Source: Celeribacter litoreus
Lineage (GTDB): Bacteria > Pseudomonadota > Alphaproteobacteria > Rhodobacterales > Rhodobacteraceae
Direction of reading: 5' to 3'
Assembly: GCF_020165855.1 (NCBI RefSeq)
Contig: NZ_JAIUFY010000014.1
Coordinates: 186,001-250,000, forward strand
Length of the DNA stretch: 64,000 nt
Shown: in pieces, positions 1 to 8,500 of the stretch
Numbering within the stretch: the first letter of the stretch is position 1
Layout: every line of letters starts with the position of its first letter
Notes under the pieces: generated by a model
What the model was told of the DNA's origin: nothing
Databases searched by the model: none
Seen by the model: only the letters and a program-made list of their open reading frames with translations
Position numbers and translations under genes: made by a program

Positions 1-335
1 TGATGAACTCCAAGACCGCCGGTCAGGTGCGCAAACTCAAGGATGCCGATGGTCGCTTCCTCTGGTCCGATGGTCTCGCAGCGGGCGAACCGGCGCGTCT
101 CATGGGCTATCCGGTCCTCATCGCCGAGGACATGCCGGACATCGCCTCTGACGCCGCTGCAATCGCCTTTGGTGACTTTGCCTCCGGCTACACCGTGGCC
201 GAGCGTCCGGACGTCCGCATCCTGCGCGATCCGTTCTCTGCGAAACCGCACGTTCTCTTCTACGCGACCAAGCGCGTGGGCGGCGATGTGTCCGACTTTG
301 CGGCGATCAAACTCCTGAAGTTCGGCATCGCCTAA
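1..335 (+). CDS. GTA major capsid protein g5, 3' part
   Basis: This is the C-terminal 110 residues of an HK97-fold major capsid protein; the gene begins before the window. The stretch with RDPFSAKPHVLFYATKRVGG and the ending AIKLLKFGIA match the end of the RcGTA-type capsid protein, which forms the GTA head. The reading frame is open from the first bases, the first complete codon is at base 3, and it closes with TAA. It is followed by g6-g15 in the order known for alphaproteobacterial gene transfer agents, which supports the call. The position relative to the full protein is inferred from the family. Confidence 0.9.
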   Translation, partial: MNSKTAGQVRKLKDADGRFLWSDGLAAGEPARLMGYPVLIAEDMPDIASDAAAIAFGDFASGYTVAERPDVRILRDPFSAKPHVLFYATKRVGGDVSDFAAIKLLKFGIA

Positions 336-355
336 GCCCAAGTGACTGACGTGTT

Positions 356-378
356 CTGGCCTCGAAAATCGGGGCCAG
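356..378 (+). other. Stem-loop after capsid gene
   Basis: A 9-bp stem (CTGGCCTCG / CGGGGCCAG, one G-U pair) with loop AAAAT lies 21 bases after the capsid stop. It has no T run, so it is more likely an RNA-processing or stability element between g5 and g6 than an intrinsic terminator. Confidence 0.5.
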
Positions 379-383
379 GGCGG

Positions 384-459
384 CGGATGCGCGGTCCATT
401 GACCCGTGTTGTCTAGCAGCTCCCCCTCCGTCCGAGCAGCAAGGGGGGCCGCGCATCCG
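384..459. repeat. 11-bp perfect inverted repeat before g6
   Basis: Arms CGGATGCGCGG (384-394) and CCGCGCATCCG (449-459) are exact reverse complements separated by 54 bases. In mRNA this would form a long hairpin ending about 27 bases before the g6 ribosome binding site. Its function is not known. Confidence 0.6.
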
Positions 460-495
460 ATTTCGCAATTCAGGGGGCCGGATACGGAGTTATTC

Positions 496-1092
496 ATGAT
501 GTTGATGGAGCAGACACAGGTGCCAAGTGCCTCCCTGCCGGTCGCCGAGTTCACGACCCATTTGCGCCTGGGCACCGGCTTTGAGGACGATGGCGCGCAA
601 GATGCGGTTCTGGAAACCGTGCTGCGCGCCGCCATTGCCGCCGTCGAGGCGCGTACCAACAAAGCCCTGCTTGTCCGTGATTTTCTTTATTCAGTGAACG
701 CATGGCGGGACTGGAGCGCGCTGACGCTCCCTGTGGCGCCGATTGTGTCGCTCAACGGGTTCGCCATCGTCGACCGCACCGGCACGGAGACCGAGGTCGC
801 GGCGTCGAAATACATGCTCGAACAGGACATGCACCGCCCGCGGCTCGTGTCGACGGGGTTCATCCTGCCGCAAATTCCGGTCGCAGGTCAGGCGAAGGTG
901 TCCTTCACCGCCGGCTTTGCGAGCGACTGGGCCGACCTGCCTGCGGATCTTGCCCAAGCGGTGTTTCTCCTTGCGGCGCATTACTACGAGCATCGCCATG
1001 AGACCGCCGTGGGTGCGGTGGTGATGCCGTTCGGGGTGACGACGCTCTTGGAGCGCTATCGCAATTTGCGTCTCTTCGGAGGGCGTGGCTGA
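496..1092 (+). CDS. GTA head-tail connector protein g6
   Basis: 198-residue protein of the phage head-tail connector family (phiE125 gp8 / RcGTA g6 type). It is expected to sit on the portal and form the adaptor ring between head and tail. The start is taken at ATG 496 because GGAG (486-489) lies six bases upstream and family members begin close to this MMLMEQTQVP start; a longer GTG reading from 406 would only add unrelated low-complexity residues. The segment VAEFTTHLRLGTGFEDD and the helical C-terminus with FLLAAHYYEHR are typical. The stop overlaps the g7 start (TGATG), indicating translational coupling. Confidence 0.88.
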   Translation: MMLMEQTQVPSASLPVAEFTTHLRLGTGFEDDGAQDAVLETVLRAAIAAVEARTNKALLVRDFLYSVNAWRDWSALTLPVAPIVSLNGFAIVDRTGTETEVAASKYMLEQDMHRPRLVSTGFILPQIPVAGQAKVSFTAGFASDWADLPADLAQAVFLLAAHYYEHRHETAVGAVVMPFGVTTLLERYRNLRLFGGRG

Positions 1093-1433
1093 TGGCGGTG
1101 GCAGTGCATCTCAACCGAAAACTCGTGCTCGAGACTCCTGAACGCATTCAGGACGGCGCGGGGGGCTATGTCGAAAATTGGGTGCAGCTCGGGACGCTCT
1201 GGGCGGAGATCCGTGCAGGGTCCGGTTCGGAAACGCAGTCCGATCTGCTCACCGTGTCGCGCGTATCGGCAAAGATCATCGTGCGTGGCGCGCCTGTGGG
1301 GTCCAAACGCCGCCCGAAACCGGAACAGCGCTTTGTCGAGGGCGGGCGGGTGTTTCGCATCCTCGCCGTCACGGAGGCGGATACCTTTGGCCATTACCTG
1401 ACCTGCACGGTCAGTGAGGAGGTGACGTCATGA
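1092..1433 (+). CDS. GTA head-tail adaptor/stopper protein g7
   Basis: 113-residue SPP1/HK97-type head-tail adaptor. The family is small and beta-rich and closes the connector below the portal. The protein begins with a strand-rich segment, has the conserved stretch LWAEIRAGSGSE and ends with a strand-turn-strand segment around VFRILAVTEAD. The ATG overlaps the stop of g6 and its own stop overlaps the next ATG (ATGA at 1430-1433), so g6, g7 and g8 are coupled. Identification rests on size, position and family-like sequence. Confidence 0.85.
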   Translation: MAVAVHLNRKLVLETPERIQDGAGGYVENWVQLGTLWAEIRAGSGSETQSDLLTVSRVSAKIIVRGAPVGSKRRPKPEQRFVEGGRVFRILAVTEADTFGHYLTCTVSEEVTS

Positions 1434-1840
1434 GCTATGGCGTAGGGGCCGCGTTGCAAGCGGCTGTTTTTCAATCCCTTTCGGCGGACGCCACACTCGG
1501 CGCTCTCGTCGGCACCGCGATCTATGACGCCGCGCCCTCGGGCACTGTGCCGTCGCTTTACGTGAGCCTCGGTCCGGAGGATGTCACCGACGCCTCGGAC
1601 GTCACAGGCTTTGGCGCGCGGCATGACTTTACCGTTTCTGTCGTCTCTGACGCGGCGGGGTTTTTGACGGCGAAACAGGTGGCTGCGGCCATTTCCGATG
1701 TGCTGGTCGATGCGCCTCTGACGCTCAGTCGCGGCCGTTTGATCGGGCTTTATTTCGTGTCGGCCAAGGCCCGGCGCGTTCAGGACAGCGAGGTGCGGCG
1801 GATCGATCTGAAATTCCGCGCGCGCGTCGAAGACAACTGA
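1430..1840 (+). CDS. GTA tail terminator protein g8 (DUF3168)
   Basis: 136-residue DUF3168 protein, the RcGTA tail-terminator homologue that caps the tail tube where it meets the head. Family features visible are the N-terminal helix with ALQAAVFQSLSAD, the segment AIYDAAPSGTVPSLYVSLGP and the C-terminal ARRVQDSEVRRIDLKFRARVE. It overlaps g7 by four bases. No signal peptide or membrane segment is seen, as expected for a virion part. Confidence 0.88.
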   Translation: MSYGVGAALQAAVFQSLSADATLGALVGTAIYDAAPSGTVPSLYVSLGPEDVTDASDVTGFGARHDFTVSVVSDAAGFLTAKQVAAAISDVLVDAPLTLSRGRLIGLYFVSAKARRVQDSEVRRIDLKFRARVEDN

Positions 1841-1859
1841 CACTTCCAAGACGGAGTAT

Positions 1860-2279
1860 ATGACCATGGCTGCCCAAAACGGCAAAGACCTCTTGATCAA
1901 GCTGGACATGACCGGGTCCGGTTCTTTTACCACGGTGGCGGGGCTGCGCGCCTCCCGCATCTCGTTCAACGCGGAAACGGTGGATGTCACCTCGCTCGAA
2001 AGCTCCGGCGGCTGGCGCGAACTGCTCGGCGGCGCGGGCGTCAAGAGCGCTGCGATCTCCGGCTCCGGCGTCTTCAAGGACGCTGCAACGGACGAACGCG
2101 CGCGCCAGATTTTCTTTGACGGCGAGGTTCCGAATTTTCAGGTGATCATCCCCGATTACGGCACCGTCGAAGGCGCGTTCCAGATCACCTCGATCGAATA
2201 CGCGGGCTCTTACAATGGCGAAGCGACCTACGAGCTCTCCATGGCGTCTGCGGGCGCGCTGAGCTTTGTCGCGGCCTAA
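1860..2279 (+). CDS. GTA major tail protein g9 (TP901-1 family)
   Basis: 139-residue major tail tube protein of the TP901-1 family, the repeating subunit of the tail tube. Visible features are the N-terminal MAAQNGKDLLIKLDMTGS, the segment VTSLESSGGWRELLGGAG and ATYELSMASAGAL near the C-terminus. A CGGAG ribosome binding site is at 1852-1856, four bases before ATG 1860; a second in-frame ATG three codons in is an alternative start. It lies in the usual position between the tail terminator and g10. Confidence 0.9.
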   Translation: MTMAAQNGKDLLIKLDMTGSGSFTTVAGLRASRISFNAETVDVTSLESSGGWRELLGGAGVKSAAISGSGVFKDAATDERARQIFFDGEVPNFQVIIPDYGTVEGAFQITSIEYAGSYNGEATYELSMASAGALSFVAA

Positions 2280-2291
2280 GGAGAGACGCTG

Positions 2292-2606
2292 ATGGCCAAT
2301 CCGTTCCAAGGCGAAGTCGCGCTCACGCTCAACGGGGAACGACACGTTCTCAAACTCACGCTCGGCGCCTTGGCGGAATTGGAGGCAGGGCTTCAGGCCG
2401 ATTGTCTCGTGGGGCTCGTGGAGCGCTACGAGGCGGGCCGGTTTTCCTCCGCCGATGTGCTGCGCGTCGTCGTGGCCGGTCTGCGCGGCGGGGGCTGGCG
2501 TGGGGGCTACGACGACATTCTCACTGCCGAGATCGCGGGCGGGCCTCTGGAGGCCGCGCGCGTGGGCGCTGAACTCATCGCCCGTGCCTTCACGGTGCCG
2601 GGATGA
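2292..2606 (+). CDS. GTA protein g10 (GTA_gp10 family)
   Basis: 104-residue member of the GTA_gp10 family, a small protein typical of alphaproteobacterial GTAs and thought to act as a tail assembly chaperone together with the next ORF. It begins MANPFQGEVALTLNGER and has the conserved stretch LTLGALAELEAGL. AAGGAGAG lies just upstream. The stop overlaps the next gene (ATGA at 2603-2606), an arrangement recalling the paired G/GT chaperone genes of other long-tailed phages, although here they are separate coupled ORFs. Confidence 0.87.
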   Translation: MANPFQGEVALTLNGERHVLKLTLGALAELEAGLQADCLVGLVERYEAGRFSSADVLRVVVAGLRGGGWRGGYDDILTAEIAGGPLEAARVGAELIARAFTVPG

Positions 2607-2845
2607 GGGCGGCGATGGAGACACGCGGAATGATCCGCGAGGGCGGCTTTGACTGGCCTGCGCTCATGCGGCTCGGGATCAAGGGGCTTGGCCTCCATCC
2701 ACGGGACTTCTGGGCGCTGACGCCTGCCGAACTCCTGCTGATGCTCGGCGCGGGCAGCGGCACGGCACCTATGGGGCGCTCGCGCCTCGAAGAACTCGCC
2801 AAGGCGTTCCCGGATGCGGACGCTGACGGCGACACGAAAGGGTAA
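2603..2845 (+). CDS. GTA tail assembly chaperone (rcc01693-like, g10.1)
   Basis: 80-residue phage tail assembly chaperone of the rcc01693 type. The sequence has the diagnostic pattern DWPALMRLGIKGLGLHPRDFW followed by LTPAELLLMLG. It overlaps g10 by four bases and precedes the tape-measure gene, the usual place for chaperones that load the tape measure. The last twenty or so residues, rich in Asp and Ala, overlap nothing else coding on this strand. Confidence 0.87.
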   Translation: MRAAMETRGMIREGGFDWPALMRLGIKGLGLHPRDFWALTPAELLLMLGAGSGTAPMGRSRLEELAKAFPDADADGDTKG

Positions 2846-2849
2846 AACG

Positions 2850-3530
2850 ATGGCTGACACAGTGAACGGCGCGGGCCTCGACGGGTTCGATACGCTCGAG
2901 GACAAGGTCGCGCAGATGGAAAGCTCCATCAGTGGCGCGGAAGCAATGGCCTCCATGTTCAATCAGGAAATGACGCGCCTTCAGGCCACGGTCGCGGAAA
3001 CGCGGCGCGAGGTGTCGGCACTCGAAGGCGGGATTTCGCGGGGGTTGAAACGCGCCATTGATGGTCTGGTTTTCGACGGTGATACGCTCGCCGCCGCGCT
3101 CGAAGGCTTGGGCGAGAGCATGCTCAACGCCGCCTATAACGCCGCGCTCAATCCCGTGACCTCGCATGTCGGCTCCGTCATGGGTGCGGGGCTTGAGGGT
3201 GTCATCCAGAGCCTCATGCCGTTTGAAAAAGGCGGCGCGTTCACGCAAGGCCGCGTGACACCCTTTGCCAATGGCGGCGTCGTGACCAACCCGACCTATT
3301 TCCCGATGCGTGGCGGCACGGGCCTCATGGGGGAGGCGGGCGCGGAGGCAATCATGCCGCTCGCCCGTGGAGCGGATGGCAAGCTCGGGGTGCGCTCCGC
3401 AGGTGGCGCGCGCTCGGTGTCGGTGACGATGAATGTCTCGACGCCCGATGTGAAGGGCTTCCAACGCAGTCAGAGCCAGCTCGCAGCCCAGCTGAACCGC
3501 GCGCTCAGTCTCGGCGCACGCAATCAGTAA
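2850..3530 (+). CDS. GTA tail tape measure protein g11
   Basis: 226-residue tape-measure protein. Residues 10-65 are predicted helical (LEDKVAQMESSISGAEAMAS), and residues 125-150 carry the GGAFTQGRVTPFANGGVV repeat-like glycine segment seen at the C-terminus of many lambda-type tape measures, followed by GLMGEAGAEAIMPL. The length is far below that of phages with long tails, which fits the very short GTA tail tube. ATG 2850 is chosen because AAGG lies eight bases upstream and family members start MADT/MAD; an upstream in-frame ATG at 2814 lies inside the previous gene. Confidence 0.87.
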   Translation: MADTVNGAGLDGFDTLEDKVAQMESSISGAEAMASMFNQEMTRLQATVAETRREVSALEGGISRGLKRAIDGLVFDGDTLAAALEGLGESMLNAAYNAALNPVTSHVGSVMGAGLEGVIQSLMPFEKGGAFTQGRVTPFANGGVVTNPTYFPMRGGTGLMGEAGAEAIMPLARGADGKLGVRSAGGARSVSVTMNVSTPDVKGFQRSQSQLAAQLNRALSLGARNQ

Positions 3531-3569
3531 CCACTTGTCACACAATAGATTTCTACGGAGGGGTAGATC

Positions 3570-4202
3570 ATGGGATTTCATGAAGTGAGATTTCCCGCCA
3601 ACCTGAGCTTTGGCTCTGTCGGCGGTCCGGAGCGACGCACCGAAGTGGTGACGCTGGCCAACGGGTTCGAGGAGCGCAACACGCCTTGGGCTCACTCGCG
3701 TCGCCGTTTTGACGCAGGGATGGGAATGCGCTCGCTCGACGATATCGAGGCGCTCATCGCGTTTTTCGAGGCCCGCCAAGGCCAGCTTTTCGGCTTCCGG
3801 TGGAAGGACTGGTCGGATTTCAAAACCTGCAAACCGTCCGGCACGGTCGGCTTTCGCGACCAGCACATCGCGATGGGTGACGGCGAGGCGACCGTCTTCC
3901 AATTGACCAAGACCTACACCTCCGGCGCGATCTCTTATGTCCGTCCTATCAAGAAACCTGTGTTCGCGACCGTCAAAGTCGGCATCGGCAATCAGCAGGT
4001 CTCCCAATCCATCGACTGGGAGATCGACACGGAAACCGGCCTTTTGACCTTTTACGAGCCGCCCACAGACGGCGCGCAAATCACCGCCGGGTTCGAGTTC
4101 GACGTGCCGGTCCGCTTTGACACCGACGTCATCACCACATCTGTCGCCTCCTTCCAAGCGGGCGAAGTGCCGAATGTGCCGGTTGTGGAGGTGCGTGTCT
4201 GA
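3570..4202 (+). CDS. GTA distal tail protein g12 (DUF2460)
   Basis: 210-residue DUF2460 protein, the RcGTA distal tail protein joining tube and baseplate. Conserved stretches are MGFHEVRFPANLSFGSVGGP, the region with ERNTPWAHSRRRFDAG, and EARQGQLFGFRWKDWSDFK. A strong Shine-Dalgarno (ACGGAGGGG) precedes the ATG. The stop overlaps the start of g13 (TGATG). There are no membrane features. Confidence 0.92.
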   Translation: MGFHEVRFPANLSFGSVGGPERRTEVVTLANGFEERNTPWAHSRRRFDAGMGMRSLDDIEALIAFFEARQGQLFGFRWKDWSDFKTCKPSGTVGFRDQHIAMGDGEATVFQLTKTYTSGAISYVRPIKKPVFATVKVGIGNQQVSQSIDWEIDTETGLLTFYEPPTDGAQITAGFEFDVPVRFDTDVITTSVASFQAGEVPNVPVVEVRV

Positions 4203-5101
4203 TGGCCTTTTCCGAGAGCCTCCACTCCCATCTCATGACGGGCACCACGACCCTGTGCCGCGCGTGGCAGGTGCTGCGCCGCGACGGGACGACCTATGGC
4301 TTTACCGATCACGACAACGACCTGACCTTTGACGGGGTGACGTTCAAGGCCGAGACCGGCCTGACGGCCAATGCGCTCGAACAATCGACGGGTCTCTCGG
4401 TGGACAATACCGAGGCGCTCGGCGCGTTGAGCGCGGCTTCTGTCACGGAGGTGGACATCCGTGCGGGGCGGTTCGACGGGGCGGAGATCCAATGCTGGCT
4501 CGTGAACTGGGCCGATGTGACCCAGCGCGCGCTGTTGTTCAAAGGCACGTTCGGTGAATTGGTCCGCGTTTCCGGCGGCTTTCGCGCCGAATTGCGGGGG
4601 CTCACCGAGGCGCTCAACCAGAGCCAAGGGCGGGTCTACCATTCTGTGTGCTCCGATATCCTCGGCGGTGCGGGCTGTCGGTTCGACACGACGCAGGCCG
4701 GATACGCGACGGAGATCGCCGTGGAACAGATCGAGCGGGGCAAGGTCTTTACCTTTTCTGATCTCACCGGCTTTGACGACCGCTGGTTCGAACGTGGCCG
4801 CCTCACGGTGTTGAGTGGCGCCGCAAAGGGCCTCATTGGCCTTATCAAAAACGACCGTCTGTCGGCCTCGGGCCGTGCGGTCGAGTTGTGGGAAGCGCTG
4901 CCCGACACTCTCGCGACCGGAGACACCATCCGCATCGAAGCAGGCTGTGACAAACGTGCGGAGACCTGTCGGCTCAAATTCGACAACTTCCTGAATTTTC
5001 GCGGCTTTCCGCACATTCCGGGCGATGACTGGCTCACCTCCTATCCGGTGAGTTCCGCCGACAATGACGGCGGGAGCCTCACGGGTAGCGGCACGGCGTA
5101 A
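4202..5101 (+). CDS. GTA baseplate hub protein g13 (DUF2163)
   Basis: 299-residue DUF2163/BR0599-type hub protein. It starts by overlapping g12 and contains the family segments WQVLRRDGTTYGFTDHDND and SKRY-like KGTFGELVRVSGGFRAELRG. Four cysteines stand in two pairs, C-x8-C in the VCSDILGGAGCRF region and GCDKRAETC further on. In the RcGTA hub the equivalent cysteines hold an iron-sulfur cluster, so cluster binding is inferred here. The C-terminal FRGFPHIPGDDWL is highly typical of the family. Confidence 0.92.
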   Translation: MAFSESLHSHLMTGTTTLCRAWQVLRRDGTTYGFTDHDNDLTFDGVTFKAETGLTANALEQSTGLSVDNTEALGALSAASVTEVDIRAGRFDGAEIQCWLVNWADVTQRALLFKGTFGELVRVSGGFRAELRGLTEALNQSQGRVYHSVCSDILGGAGCRFDTTQAGYATEIAVEQIERGKVFTFSDLTGFDDRWFERGRLTVLSGAAKGLIGLIKNDRLSASGRAVELWEALPDTLATGDTIRIEAGCDKRAETCRLKFDNFLNFRGFPHIPGDDWLTSYPVSSADNDGGSLTGSGTA

Positions 5102-5113
5102 GGGGGATAAACC

Positions 5114-5535
5114 ATGAGCACCATTGAGATCGCAGACCGCGCCCGCGCGTGGATCGGCACACCTTATCTGCATCAAGCCTCCTGCGCGGCATCTGGCGCG
5201 AGGTTTATGGCGAGGAGCCAGAGCTTGTTCCGCCCTACACGCCGGACTGGAGCGAACCGCAGCAGGACGAACGTCTCCTGCGCGCGGCGCAGACGCACCT
5301 GATCGAGAAACCGATTGAGCAGATGGCCTCCGGCGATGTGCTTCTGTTCCGGATGCGGGCGGGATCGGTTGCCAAACACCTCGGCATCATCGGCCGCGTT
5401 GGCGCGCAGGCGAGCTTTATCCACGCCTATAGCGGCCACGGCGTCATCGAGAACGCGCTTAGTATTCCGTGGAAGCGGCGTGTCGCGGGCGTGTTTGCCT
5501 TTCCACCTGTTCCAAGTTCAGAGGGGTCTCTCTAA
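5114..5535 (+). pseudogene. GTA cell-wall peptidase g14 (NlpC/P60), frameshifted by deletion
   Basis: The gene codes for the NlpC/P60 endopeptidase carried at the GTA tail tip to open peptidoglycan. The first frame (5114-5302) reads the normal N-terminus, ending RAWIGTPYLHQASC, and then goes out of frame. The rest of the family sequence (LLRGIWREVYG, then GDVLLFRMRAGSVAKHLGI and FIHAYSGHGV) continues in another frame up to 5535. The ten or so residues normally between these parts, including the catalytic cysteine in DCLGL, are absent. The nine bases GCCTCCTGC at 5177-5185 can be read in either frame, consistent with loss of about 34 bases between two short direct repeats. The catalytic His (KHLGI) remains. 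The original stop overlapped the g15 start (TAATG). Confidence 0.85.
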
Positions 5536-8500
5536 TGGCGACGATTGTTCTATCTGCGGCGGGGGCCGCGCTTGGCGCATCCGTTGGCGGCGGTCTCTTT
5601 GGTCTGTCGTCTGTTGTGATCGGGCGCGCGATTGGCGCGACGCTCGGGCGGGCGATTGACCAGCGCCTAATGGGCGTCGGCAGTAGCACGGTGGAAACCG
5701 GCCAAGTCGAACACTTCCGCCTCACGGGGGCATCAGAAGGAACGTCCGTGGCACAGGTCTACGGACGTATGCGCGTGGGCGGTCAGGTGATCTGGGCGAC
5801 GAAGTTCCTTGAGCACACCGAAAGCACAAGCGCGGGCAAAGGCACGTCCACGACGATCACTGAGTATAGCTACTCCGTGTCTCTGGCCGTCGCGCTTTGC
5901 GAGGGCGAGATTTCGCGTGTCGGGCGCATCTGGGCGGATGGCAATGAAATTGACCGCAGCACTGTGTCAATGCGCGTCTATTCGGGGAGCGAGGATCAAC
6001 TGCCAGATGCCAAGATCGAAGCGGTCGAGGGTGTCGGCAATGTGCCGGCCTATCGCGGCATGGCCTATGTGGTGTTCGAAGACCTTGATCTCACGCCCTT
6101 CGGCAACCGCGTGCCGCAGTTCACCTTCGAAGTCATGCGCCCAGACCAGTCTGAGGGCGCGAAAAGCGATCTCACGCACCTCGTGCCGTCGGTGGCGATG
6201 ATCCCCGGCACGGGCGAATATGCGTTGGCGACGGAGCCGGTTTACGTGTCCGACGGCGCGGGCACTGTCTCTGTGTCCAATATGAATTCCGTCTCGGGTG
6301 AGACCGATTTTATCACCTCGCTGTCGGCCCAGACGGGGGAGTTGCCGAACTGTAAATCCACCTCGCTCGTGGTGTCGTGGTTCGGGGATGATCTGCGCTG
6401 CGGGACTTGCACCATTCAGCCGAAGGTGGAGCAGGACGTACTCGATGGCGATGAGATGAAATGGTCCGTGTCGGGGCTGAACCGCACGTCAGCGGCGCTC
6501 GTTCCGCGCGATGACGATGGTAATGTGATCTATGGTGGCACCCCGACGGATCAGTCGGTCGTGCAAGCCATTCAGGCGCTTCGTGACGCGGGGCAAGAGG
6601 TGATGTTCTATCCCTTCATCCTGATGGATCAGCAAGACGGCAATGACCTCATGGACCCGTGGAGCGGAGAGGCGGGCCAGCCCGCTTTGCCGTGGCGTGG
6701 CCGGATCACGACGTCGCGCGCGCCGGGCGTTGCTGGCTCCACCGATGGGACCGTGGTGGCGGGCTACGAGGTCGCGGCGTTTTTTGGGTCCGCGCAGGTC
6801 TCTGACTTCACCGTGTCCGGCGACACCGTGCGCTATACGGGGGCTGAGGAATTCTCCTACCGCCGCATGATCCTCCATTACGCCCATCTCTGCGCGCTCG
6901 CGGGGGGCGTCGATGCGTTCTGTATCGGCTCTGAAATGCGCTCCCTGACCCAAATCCGCGACGCGGACGGGTTTCCGGCGGTGGATCAGTTGATCCAACT
7001 CGCCGCCGATGTGCGCACCATTTTGGGTGCGGGCACGAAGATCGGCTATGCCGCCGACTGGTCGGAGTATTTCGGCTATCAGGCGGATGGAAACCTCTAT
7101 TTCCACCTCGACCCGCTCTGGGCCGATGAGGAGATCGACTTCATCGGTATCGACAATTACATGCCGCTCTCGGATTGGCGGGACGGGAATGATCATGCGG
7201 ATGCGGCCTATGGGTCCATCTACAATCTCGACTACCTGAAAGCGAACATCGAAGGCGGGGAGGGGTATGATTGGTATTATGCCCATGCCGCCCATGATGC
7301 CGCCCAAATCCGCACGCCGATCACCGATGACGCGCATGGGGAGCCTTGGGTCTGGCGCTACAAGGATATTCGCAACTGGTGGGAGAACGCCCACCACGAG
7401 CGGATTGATGGGGTGCGCTCGGACACTGCGACGCCATGGGTGCCGCAGTCCAAGCCGGTCTGGTTCACCGAGTTCGGTTGTGCAGCCATCGACAAGGGCA
7501 CGAACGAGCCGAACAAGTTTCTCGATGCGAAATCGTCCGAGAGCGCGCTGCCGCGTTATTCCAGCGGCCGCCGCGACGACTTTATCCAGCTCCAATACAT
7601 CCGCGCGATGGTGGAATATTGGGGCGAGGCCGCGCACAATCCGGTGTCCGATGTCTACCGCGACGCGATGATCGACATGTCGCGCGCCCACGTCTGGGCG
7701 TGGGATGCGCGGCCCTATCCGGCGTTTCCGTCTGTGACCTCTGTGTGGTCGGACGGCGAGAACTATTCCAAGGGCCATTGGCTCAACGGACGTTCTACGG
7801 CGCGCTCGCTCGCCGATGTGGTGACGGAGATTTGCGCGCGCTCTGGTGTGACGGATATCGATACCTCCGAACTCTGGGGCATCGTGCGCGGCTATAGCGT
7901 GAGTGACGTGGCAAGCGCACGCTCCGCGCTTCAACCGCTGATGCTCGCCTTCGGGTTTGAGGCGATTGAACGCGACGGGCGGCTCATTTTCCGCTCCCGC
8001 GACGGGAAGGCGAAGGTGGATCTGACCGAGGAAAACTTTGCGATCTCCGAGGAACTTGACGGTCTCTTTGAACGCACCCGCGCGCCGGAAGCGGAAGTCG
8101 CGGGCAGGGTGCAGCTGACCTTCGTGGATGCGGACGCCGATTATGAGGCGCGGGCGGAAGAAGCCATCTTCCCTGATGAACACAGCCGCCTCGTGTCCCA
8201 ATCGCAACTCCCGCTCGCGCTCACCCGCTCCGAGGGGCGTCAGATTGTGGAACGCTGGCTGTCTGAAGCGCGGATTGCCCGCGACACGGCGCGCTTTTCA
8301 CTGCCGCCGTCGCACATGGCGGTGGGCGCGGGGGATGTGGTCACGGTCGAGACGGACGAGGGGCAGGTGCGCTACCGCATCGACCATGCCACGCTTGGCA
8401 GTCAGCAGCAGATTGACGCCGTGCGCGTGGAGCCGGAAATCTATGAACCGTCTGATGCCGTTGAAGAAATCGTCGAGGCCAAGCCCTTTAGCGCGCCGGT

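Noticed and set aside
2769-4157. 462-codon minus-strand open frame
   Set aside because: It spans three well-supported GTA genes on the opposite strand and has no ribosome binding site or domain.
5149-5535. 128-codon frame as an intact g14
   Set aside because: It lacks the conserved N-terminus and the catalytic Cys, and its ATG has no ribosome binding site. It is the 3' half of a frameshifted gene.
6489-8207. 572-codon minus-strand open frame within g15
   Set aside because: It is a shadow of g15 created by high GC content; the sequence is rich in Arg, His and Gly with no conserved domain.
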